The position numbers and the translations under genes are program-made. A stretch of DNA of 64,000 bases. It comes from Polyangium jinanense (GTDB lineage Bacteria > Myxococcota > Polyangia > Polyangiales > Polyangiaceae). Below the pieces are notes generated by a model that was not told where the DNA came from, did no database searches, and saw only the letters and a list, made by a program, of their open reading frames with translations. Location: the NCBI RefSeq assembly GCF_028435365.1, contig NZ_JAGTJJ010000003.1, positions 447,418-511,417 on the forward strand, written 5' to 3'. This document shows positions 17,544-26,436 of this stretch, in pieces; position 1 is the first letter of the stretch, and each line of letters opens with the position of its first letter.

Positions 17544-19190
17544 TCAGAACCCCGGATCACGCACCTTGGGCAGGTTGTCCTGGCTGCCCGACTTCGTGGT
17601 GCCGGTGCTCTTCGTGCTCGGCGTCTTCGTGGCGCCGGTGGGCGTCGTCGTGGTCTTCGTCGTCCCCGCGCCGTGGTTGTGCGTCGTGGGCTGCGTCGTC
17701 GCGCTCGTCGCAGGCGCGGCGCTCGCGACGGGCGGGGGGAGGGGGGTCGGCGTGGGCGTGGGCGCCGCGGGCACCTGCGTGGCTGCGGGCTGCGTCGCGG
17801 CTTCCTGCTGCGTCGATCCTTGGGAGAACGCGATGACCGCGCCGCCGATCGCGAGCGCGCCGATCGCGGCGAACACCACGGCGAGCTTCTTCTTGCCGCC
17901 TCCTGTGAAGGCTGCGGCGTCGACATCGGCGACGATCGCGGCGGCCGTCGGCGACGAGGGTGCGCCTTGCGTCGCGGTGAGCGCGCCCGGCATCAGGCTC
18001 GCGCGGCCGTGCGCGATCGTGGCGACGTCGGTCATCGTTCCGGGCGGCGGCGGGATCGACTGCAGCCCCGGCGGGATCGTGGGCATGCGATTGCCGAGCA
18101 GGCCTGGCGGGATCGTCCCTCCGTTCGCCCGCGCCTGCGCGAGCAGCGCGGCGCGCTGCGCCTTGAGCTGCTCACGTTGCTCGGCGCGTTCGTCGGCGAC
18201 CTTGAGGCCTTCTTTGATCGCCGTGCGGCGCTTCTCGGCGCGCTCGCCGAGCATGGCCTTCACGAACGCGACCACGTCCTCGTCGGGCTGCCCCGCGAGC
18301 TTGAGCTCCGCGATCCCGCGATCGATCGCGCGCGCGAACTCCGCCATCGACGGGTAGCGCTTGTCGGCGTCCTTCTCGAGCGCCTTCATGACGATGCCGT
18401 TCAAAAGCTCGGGGCAGTCCTGCATCGCCGAGGCGAGTGAGGGCGCCGGATCTTTGTCGCAGATCCGGCGCAGCGTGATCATGTCGTTGTCTCCACGGAA
18501 CGGGTGCTTCGAGGCGAGGAGCTGGTAGAGCACGATGCCGAGCGCGAAGACATCCGTGCGGCGATCCACGGCCTTTCCGAGCGCCTGCTCGGGCGACATG
18601 AACGGCACCTTGCCCTTGAGCTGCCCGTCCTTCGTCGCGCCCGTGTCCGAGACGGCCGTGGCCTTGGCGACGCCGAAGTCCACGATCTTCACGACGCCGT
18701 CGTACGTGACGAGGATGTTCTGCGGCGAGACGTCGCGGTGCACGAGCCCCACGAGCGTGCCGAGCTCGTCCTGCAGCTCGTGCGCGGCGTGCAGCCCGAG
18801 CGCGGCGTTGAGGCAGAGGCGCATCGCGATGAGCATCGGGACCCCGCCCTTTTGCCGCGCCGCGCGCGCGAGCTGACTGAGCGGCTCGCCGTCGATCCAC
18901 TCCATCACGATGTAGATCAGTCCATCCTGCTCGCCGAGATCGAGGATCTCGCAGACGTGCGGATGCCGGATGCGCGACGCGAGGCCCGCTTCCGCGAGGA
19001 ACATGTCCTCGAACTGCGGATCCTGCGACAGCTCGGGCAACATCGTCTTGACCGCGACGATTTTCTGGAAGCCGCGCGTGCCCTTCATGCGCGCGGCCCA
19101 CACGACGGCCATGCCGCCCTGTGCGATCGGCACGAGCAATTCGTACCGCCCTAGCGTGTGTCCCGCCCCTACGTCCCCGAGCGAGCTCAT
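17544..19190 (-). CDS. Ser/Thr protein kinase, single-span transmembrane
   Basis: The product is 548 aa. The kinase domain (about residues 15-290) has an intact Gly-loop (IAQGGMAVVW), AVK lysine, HRDVSPQN, DFGVAKA and an MSPEQ motif. A charged helical stretch (AEQREQLKAQRAALLAQA) and a Pro-rich linker precede one membrane span (LAVVFAAIGALAIGGAVIAF). The outer tail is Thr/Pro/Ala-rich low complexity. This is the usual one-TM myxobacterial receptor-like kinase with no folded extracellular sensor. The ATG at 19190 was chosen over an upstream alternative because homology begins there. Confidence 0.9.
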   Translation of the reverse strand: MSSLGDVGAGHTLGRYELLVPIAQGGMAVVWAARMKGTRGFQKIVAVKTMLPELSQDPQFEDMFLAEAGLASRIRHPHVCEILDLGEQDGLIYIVMEWIDGEPLSQLARAARQKGGVPMLIAMRLCLNAALGLHAAHELQDELGTLVGLVHRDVSPQNILVTYDGVVKIVDFGVAKATAVSDTGATKDGQLKGKVPFMSPEQALGKAVDRRTDVFALGIVLYQLLASKHPFRGDNDMITLRRICDKDPAPSLASAMQDCPELLNGIVMKALEKDADKRYPSMAEFARAIDRGIAELKLAGQPDEDVVAFVKAMLGERAEKRRTAIKEGLKVADERAEQREQLKAQRAALLAQARANGGTIPPGLLGNRMPTIPPGLQSIPPPPGTMTDVATIAHGRASLMPGALTATQGAPSSPTAAAIVADVDAAAFTGGGKKKLAVVFAAIGALAIGGAVIAFSQGSTQQEAATQPAATQVPAAPTPTPTPLPPPVASAAPATSATTQPTTHNHGAGTTKTTTTPTGATKTPSTKSTGTTKSGSQDNLPKVRDPGF

Positions 19191-19321
19191 GCGTCCCCCC
19201 TCAAAGCCCCGCACGTGCACAAAACGAGTCCGCCCGAGCACCTCGCCCGGTCTCGCAGCTCATACCTCGCCGGACCCTGCACGGTTGTCGTCCGTCAGGA
19301 TCGCAGAAGGACGGTCGCGCC

Positions 19322-20512
19322 TCAAGAAGATCGCAACAAGCCGTCCGTGTCGAACTTCTGCATGCAGCCCAGCAAAAACCGCACGATCGCTTCCGCCTTC
19401 GGCACGAGCGTAGCCACCTCGATGCGCTCGTCGAGCGTGTGAAATCCCGTGCCGCGCGGCCCGAGTCCGTCGATCGAAGGGATGCCGAACGCCGCCGTCG
19501 TCGCCGCATCCGAGCCTCCACCCACGAGCGGTGCTTCGCCGTCTCCGAGCCCCGCGGCCCGCGCGCACGCAGCGTATGCCTCGTAGAGCGCAACAGAAGC
19601 CGCGGTGCGCTCGAGCGACGATCGAGCGATGCCGCCCGTCACCGTGATCGTCGTCCCAGGAACAGCCACTTCCTTCGCGGCCTCGGCGAGCGCGACGAGG
19701 AGCGCGTCTCCATCGGCGCGCCGCTCGTAGCGGAAATCGAGCTCGGCCTCGGCACGATCGGGCACCGTGTTCTTCGAGTGTCCGCCGCGGATCGTCCCCA
19801 CGTTCACGGTCACGCCGCGCGTGTAGTTGGTGAGCTTTTGCGCGTGATCGATGAACCGCGCGAGCGCCCAGATCGCATTCGCGCCGTCCGCATGCGCGTT
19901 GCCCGCGTGCGCCGCTTTGCCCGTCGCGACGATGTGCGCGCTGCCCGTTCCCTTGCGCGACGTGATCACGAGATCCTTCGCGCGCCCCGCTTCGAACACG
20001 AGCGCCGCGCGCGCGCCCGCGACCTCCTCGGCGATCACACGTTGCCCCTCGGGCGAACCGACCTCTTCGTCCGACACGATCACCACGCGGATCGGCACGC
20101 GCGCGAGTAGGCCCACGTGCGCGAGCGCGCGCAGCGCTTCGAGCACCACCACGAGCCCGCCCTTCATGTCGAGCACTCCAGGGCCCCGCGCGATCGGTCC
20201 CTCGCGCCGGAATCCCTCGAAGGTCCCGGGCGGAAACACCGTATCGAGGTGCCCCACGATCGCCACGCACCCCGCGGCCGATTCCTCCGCTGCCTCCGTC
20301 CTCGCGACCCAGTGCGGCGCGTACCTTGCGCTCGCGTGGGACCGCACCGAGCTCACGCCTTCGAGCCCGCGGAGCTCCGCCGCGAGCATCTCGCCCACAC
20401 GCGTCCCGCCCGGCACGTTGTCCGTGAACGAGTTCACCTCGACCAGCGCTTCGAGCAACGCGAGCGCTGCTTCTTCTCGCGCGCGGAGGCGCGCTTTCGC
20501 TGCCTCGATCAT
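19322..20512 (-). CDS. M20 family metallopeptidase (CPG2-like)
   Basis: The product is about 396 aa from the ATG at 20512; a TTG at 20530 would add six residues. Zinc ligands of the M20 fold are present: the His in VGHLDTV, the bridging Asp in GPGVLDMKGG, the catalytic/ligand Glu pair in VSDEEVGS, and the terminal His in GTGFHTLDE. The dimerisation lid lies between about residues 180 and 295. The family includes glutamate carboxypeptidase G2, ArgE and DapE; the sequence order best fits the CPG2 type. The cleaved substrate is unknown. Confidence 0.85.
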   Translation of the reverse strand: MIEAAKARLRAREEAALALLEALVEVNSFTDNVPGGTRVGEMLAAELRGLEGVSSVRSHASARYAPHWVARTEAAEESAAGCVAIVGHLDTVFPPGTFEGFRREGPIARGPGVLDMKGGLVVVLEALRALAHVGLLARVPIRVVIVSDEEVGSPEGQRVIAEEVAGARAALVFEAGRAKDLVITSRKGTGSAHIVATGKAAHAGNAHADGANAIWALARFIDHAQKLTNYTRGVTVNVGTIRGGHSKNTVPDRAEAELDFRYERRADGDALLVALAEAAKEVAVPGTTITVTGGIARSSLERTAASVALYEAYAACARAAGLGDGEAPLVGGGSDAATTAAFGIPSIDGLGPRGTGFHTLDERIEVATLVPKAEAIVRFLLGCMQKFDTDGLLRSS

Positions 20513-20641
20513 ACGTGGAGCTTCGTCCAAAACGCCCGGATTGACGAGCCCTCCCGCACCTTGCCCGCGTGACGGCGTGCGCTACATGACAGGGAATCTA
20601 GGCGAGGCGCGGTTGTTGGTCGGGTGGGGTGCGCGGGCCGG

Positions 20642-21199
20642 ATGAATTTGCTCCATACGCTAGAAATCCACGCATCGCAGATCTTCGTGGGCGTGGGGGT
20701 CTTCGGCGTGAGCCTCGCGCTCAGCCTGGCCGTGGTGGCGCTCGTGATCGTCCGGCTGGAGCCCGATCATTTCGAGGAGACGCGCGGCCCGGGTCGGTTC
20801 CTCGCCGATCGTCCGGCCTGGCAGCGCGCCCTCGGGATCGCCGGAAAGAACTTGCTCGGGTTTTTCCTGGTCATTCTGGGGATCGTGCTCTCCCTGCCCG
20901 GCGTGCCAGGACAAGGGCTGCTCACGCTCTTCATCGGGCTCGTGCTCATGGATGTTCCGGGCAAACGCGCGATCGAGCGGCGGATCATCGCGGTGCCAGC
21001 GGTCTTTCGTGCGTGCAACCGGCTGCGCGCTCGTTTCGACAAACCGCCGTTCACCCTAACGACGGGGCGGCGCGCGAAGGAACGCGACGAGCTCGCGGAC
21101 GAACGGATCCGGATCGGATTCGATCCGCGCGAGGGCCTCGGCGCGCGGAAGATCCCCCACGAAGAGCGCACGAAAGGCCCGCTTCAGCGCGACACGTGA
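20642..21199 (+). CDS. PGPGW-type two-span membrane protein
   Basis: The product is 185 aa from the ATG at 20642. Two strong membrane segments flank the conserved turn: VSLALSLAVVALVIVRL, then LLGFFLVILGIVLSLPGVPGQ. The Pro-Gly-x-Pro-Gly turn followed by LLTLFIGLVLMD resembles the small PGPGW transmembrane family, which often carries a longer cytoplasmic tail. The last 48 codons overlap the 3' end of lpxA on the opposite strand, which is unusual; the tail is charged and could have been extended by loss of an earlier stop codon. Confidence 0.6.
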   Translation: MNLLHTLEIHASQIFVGVGVFGVSLALSLAVVALVIVRLEPDHFEETRGPGRFLADRPAWQRALGIAGKNLLGFFLVILGIVLSLPGVPGQGLLTLFIGLVLMDVPGKRAIERRIIAVPAVFRACNRLRARFDKPPFTLTTGRRAKERDELADERIRIGFDPREGLGARKIPHEERTKGPLQRDT

Positions 21200-21820
21200 T
21201 TCGAGCGGCACGCCCGTTCGTTCGAGCCCGACGCGGTTCAAAGCGCGCACACGCGCCCGGTTTCCCTCGGCGATGACGAACGGCGGCACGTCGCGCTCGA
21301 CCATCGATCCACCCGCGAGGAACGAGCGCGCGCCCACGCGGACGAACGGCGCGACGGCGACGTGACCACCGGTCACCACGTAGTCCTCGAGCACGACGTG
21401 CCCCGCGAGCAATGTCCCGTTGGCGAGCGTCACGCGATCCCCCACGATCGCGTCGTGCGCGACGTGCACGCCCACCATGAAGAGACCCGCGCTTCCGATG
21501 CGTGTCACGCCGCCGCCATGCCCGGTGCCGCGGTGCGCTGTCACGTGCTCGCGAAAGACGTTGTCGTCGCCCACGACGAGCGTGGTCGGCTCGCCCGCGT
21601 ACCTTCGATCCTGCGGCGCGCCGCCGAGCACCGCGAACGAATGGACCACGTTGCGACGCCCGATCCTGCTGCCCGCCGCGATCACCGCGTGCGCGTCGAT
21701 GCGGCAGCCGTCGCCGATCTCCGCGTCGCCCTCGATCACGGCGAACGGGCCCACGACGACGTCCGCGCCGAGCTTCGCCCCGGGATCGACGTGCGCGAGC
21801 GGATGGATCGAGACGGCCAC
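21056..21820 (-). CDS. lpxA: Acyl-ACP--UDP-N-acetylglucosamine O-acyltransferase
   Basis: The product is 254 aa from a GTG at 21820, the normal LpxA length. The N-terminal two thirds are left-handed beta-helix hexapeptide repeats (IHPLAHVDPGAKLGADVVVG, VIAAGSRIG). The active-site region reads FMVGVHVAHDAIVGD, with the general-base His equivalent to E. coli His125. The helical C-terminus ends in LVAFLRA as in other LpxA proteins. It catalyses the first step of lipid A synthesis. No lpxD, fabZ or lpxB is adjacent, so this is a stand-alone copy. Weak Shine-Dalgarno. Confidence 0.88.
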   Translation of the reverse strand: MAVSIHPLAHVDPGAKLGADVVVGPFAVIEGDAEIGDGCRIDAHAVIAAGSRIGRRNVVHSFAVLGGAPQDRRYAGEPTTLVVGDDNVFREHVTAHRGTGHGGGVTRIGSAGLFMVGVHVAHDAIVGDRVTLANGTLLAGHVVLEDYVVTGGHVAVAPFVRVGARSFLAGGSMVERDVPPFVIAEGNRARVRALNRVGLERTGVPLESRVALKRAFRALFVGDLPRAEALARIESDPDPFVRELVAFLRAPPRR

Positions 21821-21938
21821 GGGCGGCGCATTCTCGTGACCCGCGCCGCGCTTGGCAAGGCGAACGCCATCAAAGAAGCGCCGCGCGAGGGCCGACCGGC
21901 CGAAGCCTGCACGGCGCCTCGCGCGGCTGCACGATCGG

Positions 21939-22766
21939 TTACTGGTTCGCGAAGTGGTACCGCGCCGCCACGGTCGCCGTGATCGTGAGCTCACCCGGCT
22001 CGATCGTCGTCCTCAGCTCGCGCGACGCCTTCGCGATGCCCGCGTCGCGCCAGATCGGCGTCAGCCGGCCCTGCGAGCCATCCAGGCTGTGCAGCCCGAG
22101 CAACCGAACGCCCGACGAAGCCGCGAGGATCTTCGCGTTCCGCTCCGCGTCCACGACCGCGAGGTGCAACGCCTTGGCCTGCGCCTCCTCCGGGCGCGCG
22201 AGGAAGAACGAGATCCCCTCCACCACGTTCGCGCCCGCGCCGACGGCCGCGTCGATGACCTTCGCGGCCTGCGTCCCGAGCGCCTGCGCCTCCGCGAGCC
22301 GCAGCGTGACCGACAGCGTGTTCTGCGCGCGATAGCCGACGATCTTCGGCGCGCGGCCGGCCTCGGGCTTGCTCTGGACCGGATGGATCTCCAGCGTCTC
22401 GGTCTGCAACGTGAGGCCCTCGAGGCCGAGCTTCTCGATCGCGCTCGTCACGAGCGCCATCTTGCGCGCGAGCTCGCTCTGCGCCTGATCCAGCGTCTTC
22501 GCCTGGACCTCGACCCCGAGCTCGGCGCGCATCGCGTCCGGCTTCGCCACGATCTTGCCCTCGCCGCTCGTCGTGATGAACTCCGTGAGCTGCTCTTGCA
22601 GGACGATGTTCGCCTGCGCCTTGTCGCCCTCCTGCGCCCCGGCGCCGCTGCTCTTCTCCGCGGTCTTGGCCTGCGAGGAAGCGGCCGGGAAAACGAACGA
22701 CAGGAGTCCGAGCGCCAGGCCCGCGAGCCGCCGCGAGCCGATCCGAAGTCGTTTCGCCATTGCCAT
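21939..22766 (-). CDS. SIMPL (DUF541) domain periplasmic protein
   Basis: The product is 275 aa. A signal peptide (ALGLLSFVFPAASSQA) is followed by a SIMPL/DUF541 domain (about residues 60-270), recognised by GEGKIVAKPDAMRAELGVEV at its start and the repeated Val/Ala-rich strands. These proteins form periplasmic oligomers; the E. coli YggE member affects oxidative stress phenotypes. The ATG at 22766 has AGGGGG at ideal spacing. The upstream gene on this strand is separated by a strong terminator. Confidence 0.82.
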   Translation of the reverse strand: MAMAKRLRIGSRRLAGLALGLLSFVFPAASSQAKTAEKSSGAGAQEGDKAQANIVLQEQLTEFITTSGEGKIVAKPDAMRAELGVEVQAKTLDQAQSELARKMALVTSAIEKLGLEGLTLQTETLEIHPVQSKPEAGRAPKIVGYRAQNTLSVTLRLAEAQALGTQAAKVIDAAVGAGANVVEGISFFLARPEEAQAKALHLAVVDAERNAKILAASSGVRLLGLHSLDGSQGRLTPIWRDAGIAKASRELRTTIEPGELTITATVAARYHFANQ

Positions 22767-22914
22767 GATGTCCCCCTTTCACGGCGCGGAGAGGCCTCTC
22801 CGCGCGCAATTCCCCCCGATGGCGGACGAGCCGCCGCGTGCATCCAGGGCGAGCGTGGGGCCCGAGCCGGGCTTTGACCAGATGGGACGGACGGACGTCG
22901 CTCCGAAATGGAAA

Positions 22915-22947
22915 CGGCCCGCTACGAAGGGAAAACGTAGCGGGCCG
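22915..22947 (-). terminator. Rho-independent terminator
   Basis: A perfect 12-bp stem (CGGCCCGCTACG, 22915-22926 with 22936-22947) with a 9-nt loop is followed on the minus strand by TTTCCATTT. It terminates the kinase-like gene that ends at 22975. Confidence 0.8.
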
Positions 22948-22974
22948 CCTCGGGGGAAATGCAGCGTCGAACGA

Positions 22975-24723
22975 TTACTTGCACTTCTTGAAGAGACCGA
23001 CCCCCGTGCATTTCGTGCCGGTCTTCGCCGTGCTCGTCGGCTTCGTCGTCGGCGTGGGGTTCGTCTTCGTCGTGCTGCCGCCGCCGCTGCCGCTCGACTT
23101 CGCGGTGTTCGCGGCCTGCGCCGTCTCTTTCGGGGCCTCGGCGAGCTTGTATTCCTTCTCGAACTTCTTGCCGGCCTCGATCGTGATGTCGTCGTTCTGC
23201 GTGACGTACCCGGCCTTCGAGAGCTCGACCTTGTGCGCGCCCGGCGCGAGCTTGAGCGTCGACGGATCCTCGATCGCCTTGTCGTCGACCTTGATCGTGT
23301 CGCAGCCCGGGCTGCACTTGATCGCGACCTCGACCTCCTCGGCCGCGGGCGGCGGCGTGGGCGGCGGCGTCTCGCCTGTGCTCGGGGGCGCCGCCGTGCT
23401 GTCACCGGTCGTGGTCGGCGCGCCCGTCGGCGTGATGGCGATCGGCGCGTTCGGGTCCTCGCCCTCTTTCTTGTCCTTGCCACCCGCGATGATGAACGCG
23501 CCCACCGCGCCGCCGATCAAGAGGACCGCCGCGACGCCGATGATGATTGGCAGCTTCTTCGAGCCGCCGCCGGCATCCATCGGCAGGCGCGGCGCCGCCG
23601 TCGTCGGCGCCGCCGGGCCGGGGCCCGGGCCCATGCCCATGCCCATGCCCATGCCCATATCCGCGTTCGCCGGCCCGCCCGGACCCATGCCGGGACCACC
23701 CATGCCGGGGCCGCCCATGCCCCCTCCGGGCGGAGGCGGCGGCGGGTAGCCCGAGCCATCATTCGAGCCGACGGGCTGGTACACCGGCACCGCGGCCGTC
23801 GGGCCCATCGGATCGGCGCCGCCGATCGCGGGGAACGCGATGGTCGCGCTCGTGGCCATCTCGGGCATGTTCGCCGCGGCGGAGAAGGCCACGGCGAGCT
23901 CGCTGGCCTGGCGGAAGCGCTCGTTCGGATCGAGCGCGAGCGCGCGGTTGAAGACCGCATCGAGCACGGGCGAGACCATCGCGCCGAGCTCCTGCGCGCG
24001 CTGCGACGCGGGCTGGCGAGGGCCGACGAGCTCGTGTTGCCACGAGGCGAGGTCGGGCTGCGCGCCCTGGCAGGAGCGCCAGTACGGCCGGCCCGTGAGC
24101 GCGTAGAAGAGCACGAGGCCCATCGCGAACACGTCGGCTGCGGGGCCCGCGGGCGCGCCGCCTTGCATCTGCTCGGGCGCGACCCAGGGCGCGGCGATCG
24201 CGTAGCCCTCGTTCGTCTGGACGTAGCTCCGCGCGAGGCCCGCGCCGAAGTCCATGACGCGCACGGCGAAGCCTTGCGGCGCGACGAACACGTTCGTCGG
24301 CTTGAGCGCGTGGTGCATGAGCTGCCGCACGTGGGCGTTGTCCAGCGTGCGCGCCATGTTCTGCGCGATCTGCGCGACCTCCTGCGGCGAGAGCGGGCGC
24401 TGCGAGACGAGCTGCGCGATCGACGGCGTTGGTGACAACTCCGTCACCGTGAAGGGCGCGGCGGTCTGCGGATCGTAGCCCGCGTCGAGGACCGGCAGCA
24501 CGGCGTCGGGCGGCAGCCCGTTCGTCGCCGTGTAGATCTGCTCGATCATCGTCATCACTTCGGGGCGTTGCGCGATGTTCGGCGAGTAGATACGCACCGC
24601 CATCGCGCGCCCTGTCGCGTCGATGACGCGGTAGGTGGCCGAGGAGCCGCCGTGGCCCAGGAGGGCCTGGACCGAGTATTTTCCCGCGATGACGTAGCCG
24701 GGGGAGAGCTGGGGCGCGGTCAC
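22975..24723 (-). CDS. Pseudokinase with transmembrane span and PEGA domain
   Basis: The product is 582 aa. Residues 10-275 follow the Ser/Thr kinase fold, but two invariant catalytic residues are replaced: the VAIK lysine is Arg44 (MAVRIYSP), and the HRD motif reads H137-H-A139, so the catalytic base Asp is missing. DFG (158-160) and a WVAPEQ motif remain. A Pro/Gly/Met linker with an MGMGMGMGMG repeat leads to a membrane span (LPIIIGVAAVLLIGGAVGAFI). A PEGA-type beta domain (about 470-535, LAPGAHKVELSKAGY) and a Thr-rich tail ending in two Cys follow. It probably acts as a regulatory scaffold or signal-binding protein rather than a phosphotransferase. Confidence 0.85.
   Translation of the reverse strand: MTAPQLSPGYVIAGKYSVQALLGHGGSSATYRVIDATGRAMAVRIYSPNIAQRPEVMTMIEQIYTATNGLPPDAVLPVLDAGYDPQTAAPFTVTELSPTPSIAQLVSQRPLSPQEVAQIAQNMARTLDNAHVRQLMHHALKPTNVFVAPQGFAVRVMDFGAGLARSYVQTNEGYAIAAPWVAPEQMQGGAPAGPAADVFAMGLVLFYALTGRPYWRSCQGAQPDLASWQHELVGPRQPASQRAQELGAMVSPVLDAVFNRALALDPNERFRQASELAVAFSAAANMPEMATSATIAFPAIGGADPMGPTAAVPVYQPVGSNDGSGYPPPPPPGGGMGGPGMGGPGMGPGGPANADMGMGMGMGMGPGPGPAAPTTAAPRLPMDAGGGSKKLPIIIGVAAVLLIGGAVGAFIIAGGKDKKEGEDPNAPIAITPTGAPTTTGDSTAAPPSTGETPPPTPPPAAEEVEVAIKCSPGCDTIKVDDKAIEDPSTLKLAPGAHKVELSKAGYVTQNDDITIEAGKKFEKEYKLAEAPKETAQAANTAKSSGSGGGSTTKTNPTPTTKPTSTAKTGTKCTGVGLFKKCK
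23629..23658. repeat. Hexamer microsatellite GCCCAT x5
   Basis: Five tandem GCCCAT units encode the Met-Gly repeat in the pseudokinase linker. In-frame hexamers allow length variation without loss of frame. Confidence 0.85.
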
Positions 24724-24731
24724 GACGTTCC

Positions 24732-25370
24732 TTATTCGGCCTTGATGGACTCGATCGCCTTGCTCACCGCGCCCATGCCGGCCTCGTCATCGTCGGCCGC
24801 GAAGCCCAGGCCGAGCAGCGCGGGTTCGCCGTCCTTGAGCGGCGCCTGCAAGACGAGCAGTGTGCCCTTCTTCTTCGCGCGCTCCGAGCCCGCCGCGGTC
24901 CAGACGTTGAGCTTGACGCCGTTGACCTCTTGCGTGTTGTCCGGCTTCTTCCAGTTGACCTTGTAGCCCTTCGGCAGGGTGACGGCGGTCGTCTTGATGA
25001 GCTCCGCGAGCGCCGCTTCACGCGCCGCTGCGTCCTTCTTCGCGTCCTTGTCCGGCGTGTACGAGCCGAACACGACGATCGCACCCTCCTCCGAGGCCTG
25101 CGCGATCGTCTGCGCCTCGCCCTGCGCGTACGTCCACTTCTCTGCGGGTTGGAAGGCGATTTTGGCGCTCTTGACCTTGGCGCTCGTTTCCTTCGTCGCG
25201 GCGCACTTCTCGTCGAGCGACTCGCACTTCGGCGGCGGGGGCGGCGTCTCGACGGTTTTCGAGGCGCCCTCGTCGACCGGCGTCTCGGGTTCGGGTGTCT
25301 TCCCGCCGCAGGCCGCGGCCACGAGAAGCAGAGCGAGGGGAGCGATTGCTTTGAAGGTGCGGTAGACCAT
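24732..25370 (-). CDS. Putative lipoprotein
   Basis: The product is 212 aa with a lipoprotein signal (VAAACGG, Cys at about residue 20) followed by an acidic Pro-rich linker. The C-terminal 140 residues look like a small alpha/beta domain (KIAFQPAEKWTYAQGEAQTI, GYKVNWKKPDNTQEVNG). No family is recognised. The stop lies eight bases before the pseudokinase start on the same strand, so this gene and the pseudokinase are probably cotranscribed, with the lipoprotein first. It is a candidate partner of the pseudokinase. Confidence 0.68.
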   Translation of the reverse strand: MVYRTFKAIAPLALLLVAAACGGKTPEPETPVDEGASKTVETPPPPPKCESLDEKCAATKETSAKVKSAKIAFQPAEKWTYAQGEAQTIAQASEEGAIVVFGSYTPDKDAKKDAAAREAALAELIKTTAVTLPKGYKVNWKKPDNTQEVNGVKLNVWTAAGSERAKKKGTLLVLQAPLKDGEPALLGLGFAADDDEAGMGAVSKAIESIKAE

Positions 25371-25483
25371 GCGCAAATCCGAGCGTGTCAGATGCCGACC
25401 GGCGTCCGCAAGTATTTCGGGTCTCGCCCCCCCCACCTTCGCCGCCGGATCCTGGGGCGCGGGGAGCGCACGGGAGACGAAGC

Positions 25484-26191
25484 TCAGGGCTTCTTCTTCA
25501 TGCCGGGCAGGTAGGCCTTCTCCGGCGCCTGCTCGAGGAACTCGATCTTCTCGGCCGTCATGATCCCGTACTTCGGGTTCGCGGCGGCGCCGGAGCTCGC
25601 CTTCGTGAACGTCACCGCGTAGGTGCCCGTCACCTTGACCTTCGCCCCGACATTGGGGATCGGGTTCGGCAGGTCCGCGCCCCAGAACTCGTCGGCGAGC
25701 TTCGCCTCGCCTTCCTTGCCCTTCGGCTGTTTGTCGATCGCTTCGATCAGCGTGAAGACCTGGGCGAAGTTCGAGGCCCAGCCCATGACGTCGATCATGT
25801 CCTTCGTCTCGCCCTTCTCGTCGGCGATCGCGAAGGTCGGGATCGGCGCCTTGCAGTCCGGCGGATCGCCTTTGCCCGTCTTGTGGATCGAGCACGCCGG
25901 CGCGTCGGCGTAGTTCGTCTTGACGATGTAGCCGACGATCGAGACCTGCTTCGCGTTGACGTCCTCGAAGTGCACGCGGCTGCGGAGATCGTGCGTGATG
26001 CCCCAGATCGTGTACGCGCCGTCCGGCGTCTTCTTCTGCTTCTGCGGGAGCGTCGGCACGGCGGGGAGCGCGGCCTTTTTGCCGCTCACGGCGGGCTTGG
26101 CCTTGTACGGCTCCTCCGACGGTCCGCAGCCGAGCACGGCCGAGCCTGTCACGGAGGCGAGGGCGAAAACGAGTGCATGTCGGACGTTCAT
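25484..26191 (-). CDS. Putative lipoprotein
   Basis: The product is 235 aa with a good lipobox (AVLGC at residue 22) and a Lys/Pro linker. The folded part contains a beta-rich stretch (VHFEDVNAKQVSIVGYIVKTNY) and two Cys flanking DAPACSIHKTGKGDPPDC. The KVKVTGTYAVTF segment suggests an OB-like fold. No family is assigned. The gene lies upstream of the lipoprotein-pseudokinase pair on the same strand, with a gap of 113 bases. Confidence 0.68.
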   Translation of the reverse strand: MNVRHALVFALASVTGSAVLGCGPSEEPYKAKPAVSGKKAALPAVPTLPQKQKKTPDGAYTIWGITHDLRSRVHFEDVNAKQVSIVGYIVKTNYADAPACSIHKTGKGDPPDCKAPIPTFAIADEKGETKDMIDVMGWASNFAQVFTLIEAIDKQPKGKEGEAKLADEFWGADLPNPIPNVGAKVKVTGTYAVTFTKASSGAAANPKYGIMTAEKIEFLEQAPEKAYLPGMKKKP

Positions 26192-26436
26192 GAGTCTCTC
26201 CGGGCCGCTCGAGGGTACGCCCTCGGGGACAGGCTGCCGCCCTGGGGCAGGGGGATTGGGCTGGAAAGGGCTAACACGATGGCGCACGGCGCGTAAAGAG
26301 ATTCGCCGAAGGAGGGGAACCGACGCGCCTCGGTCCCTCATAATGAGGCGCTCGAGCAGGCCGACAGGCCCGTCCAAACTCGTCCCCGTCGTCGAGCGTC
26401 GCCTGGGCCACGAAGGTAGGGTAGTCTCCACGAACC

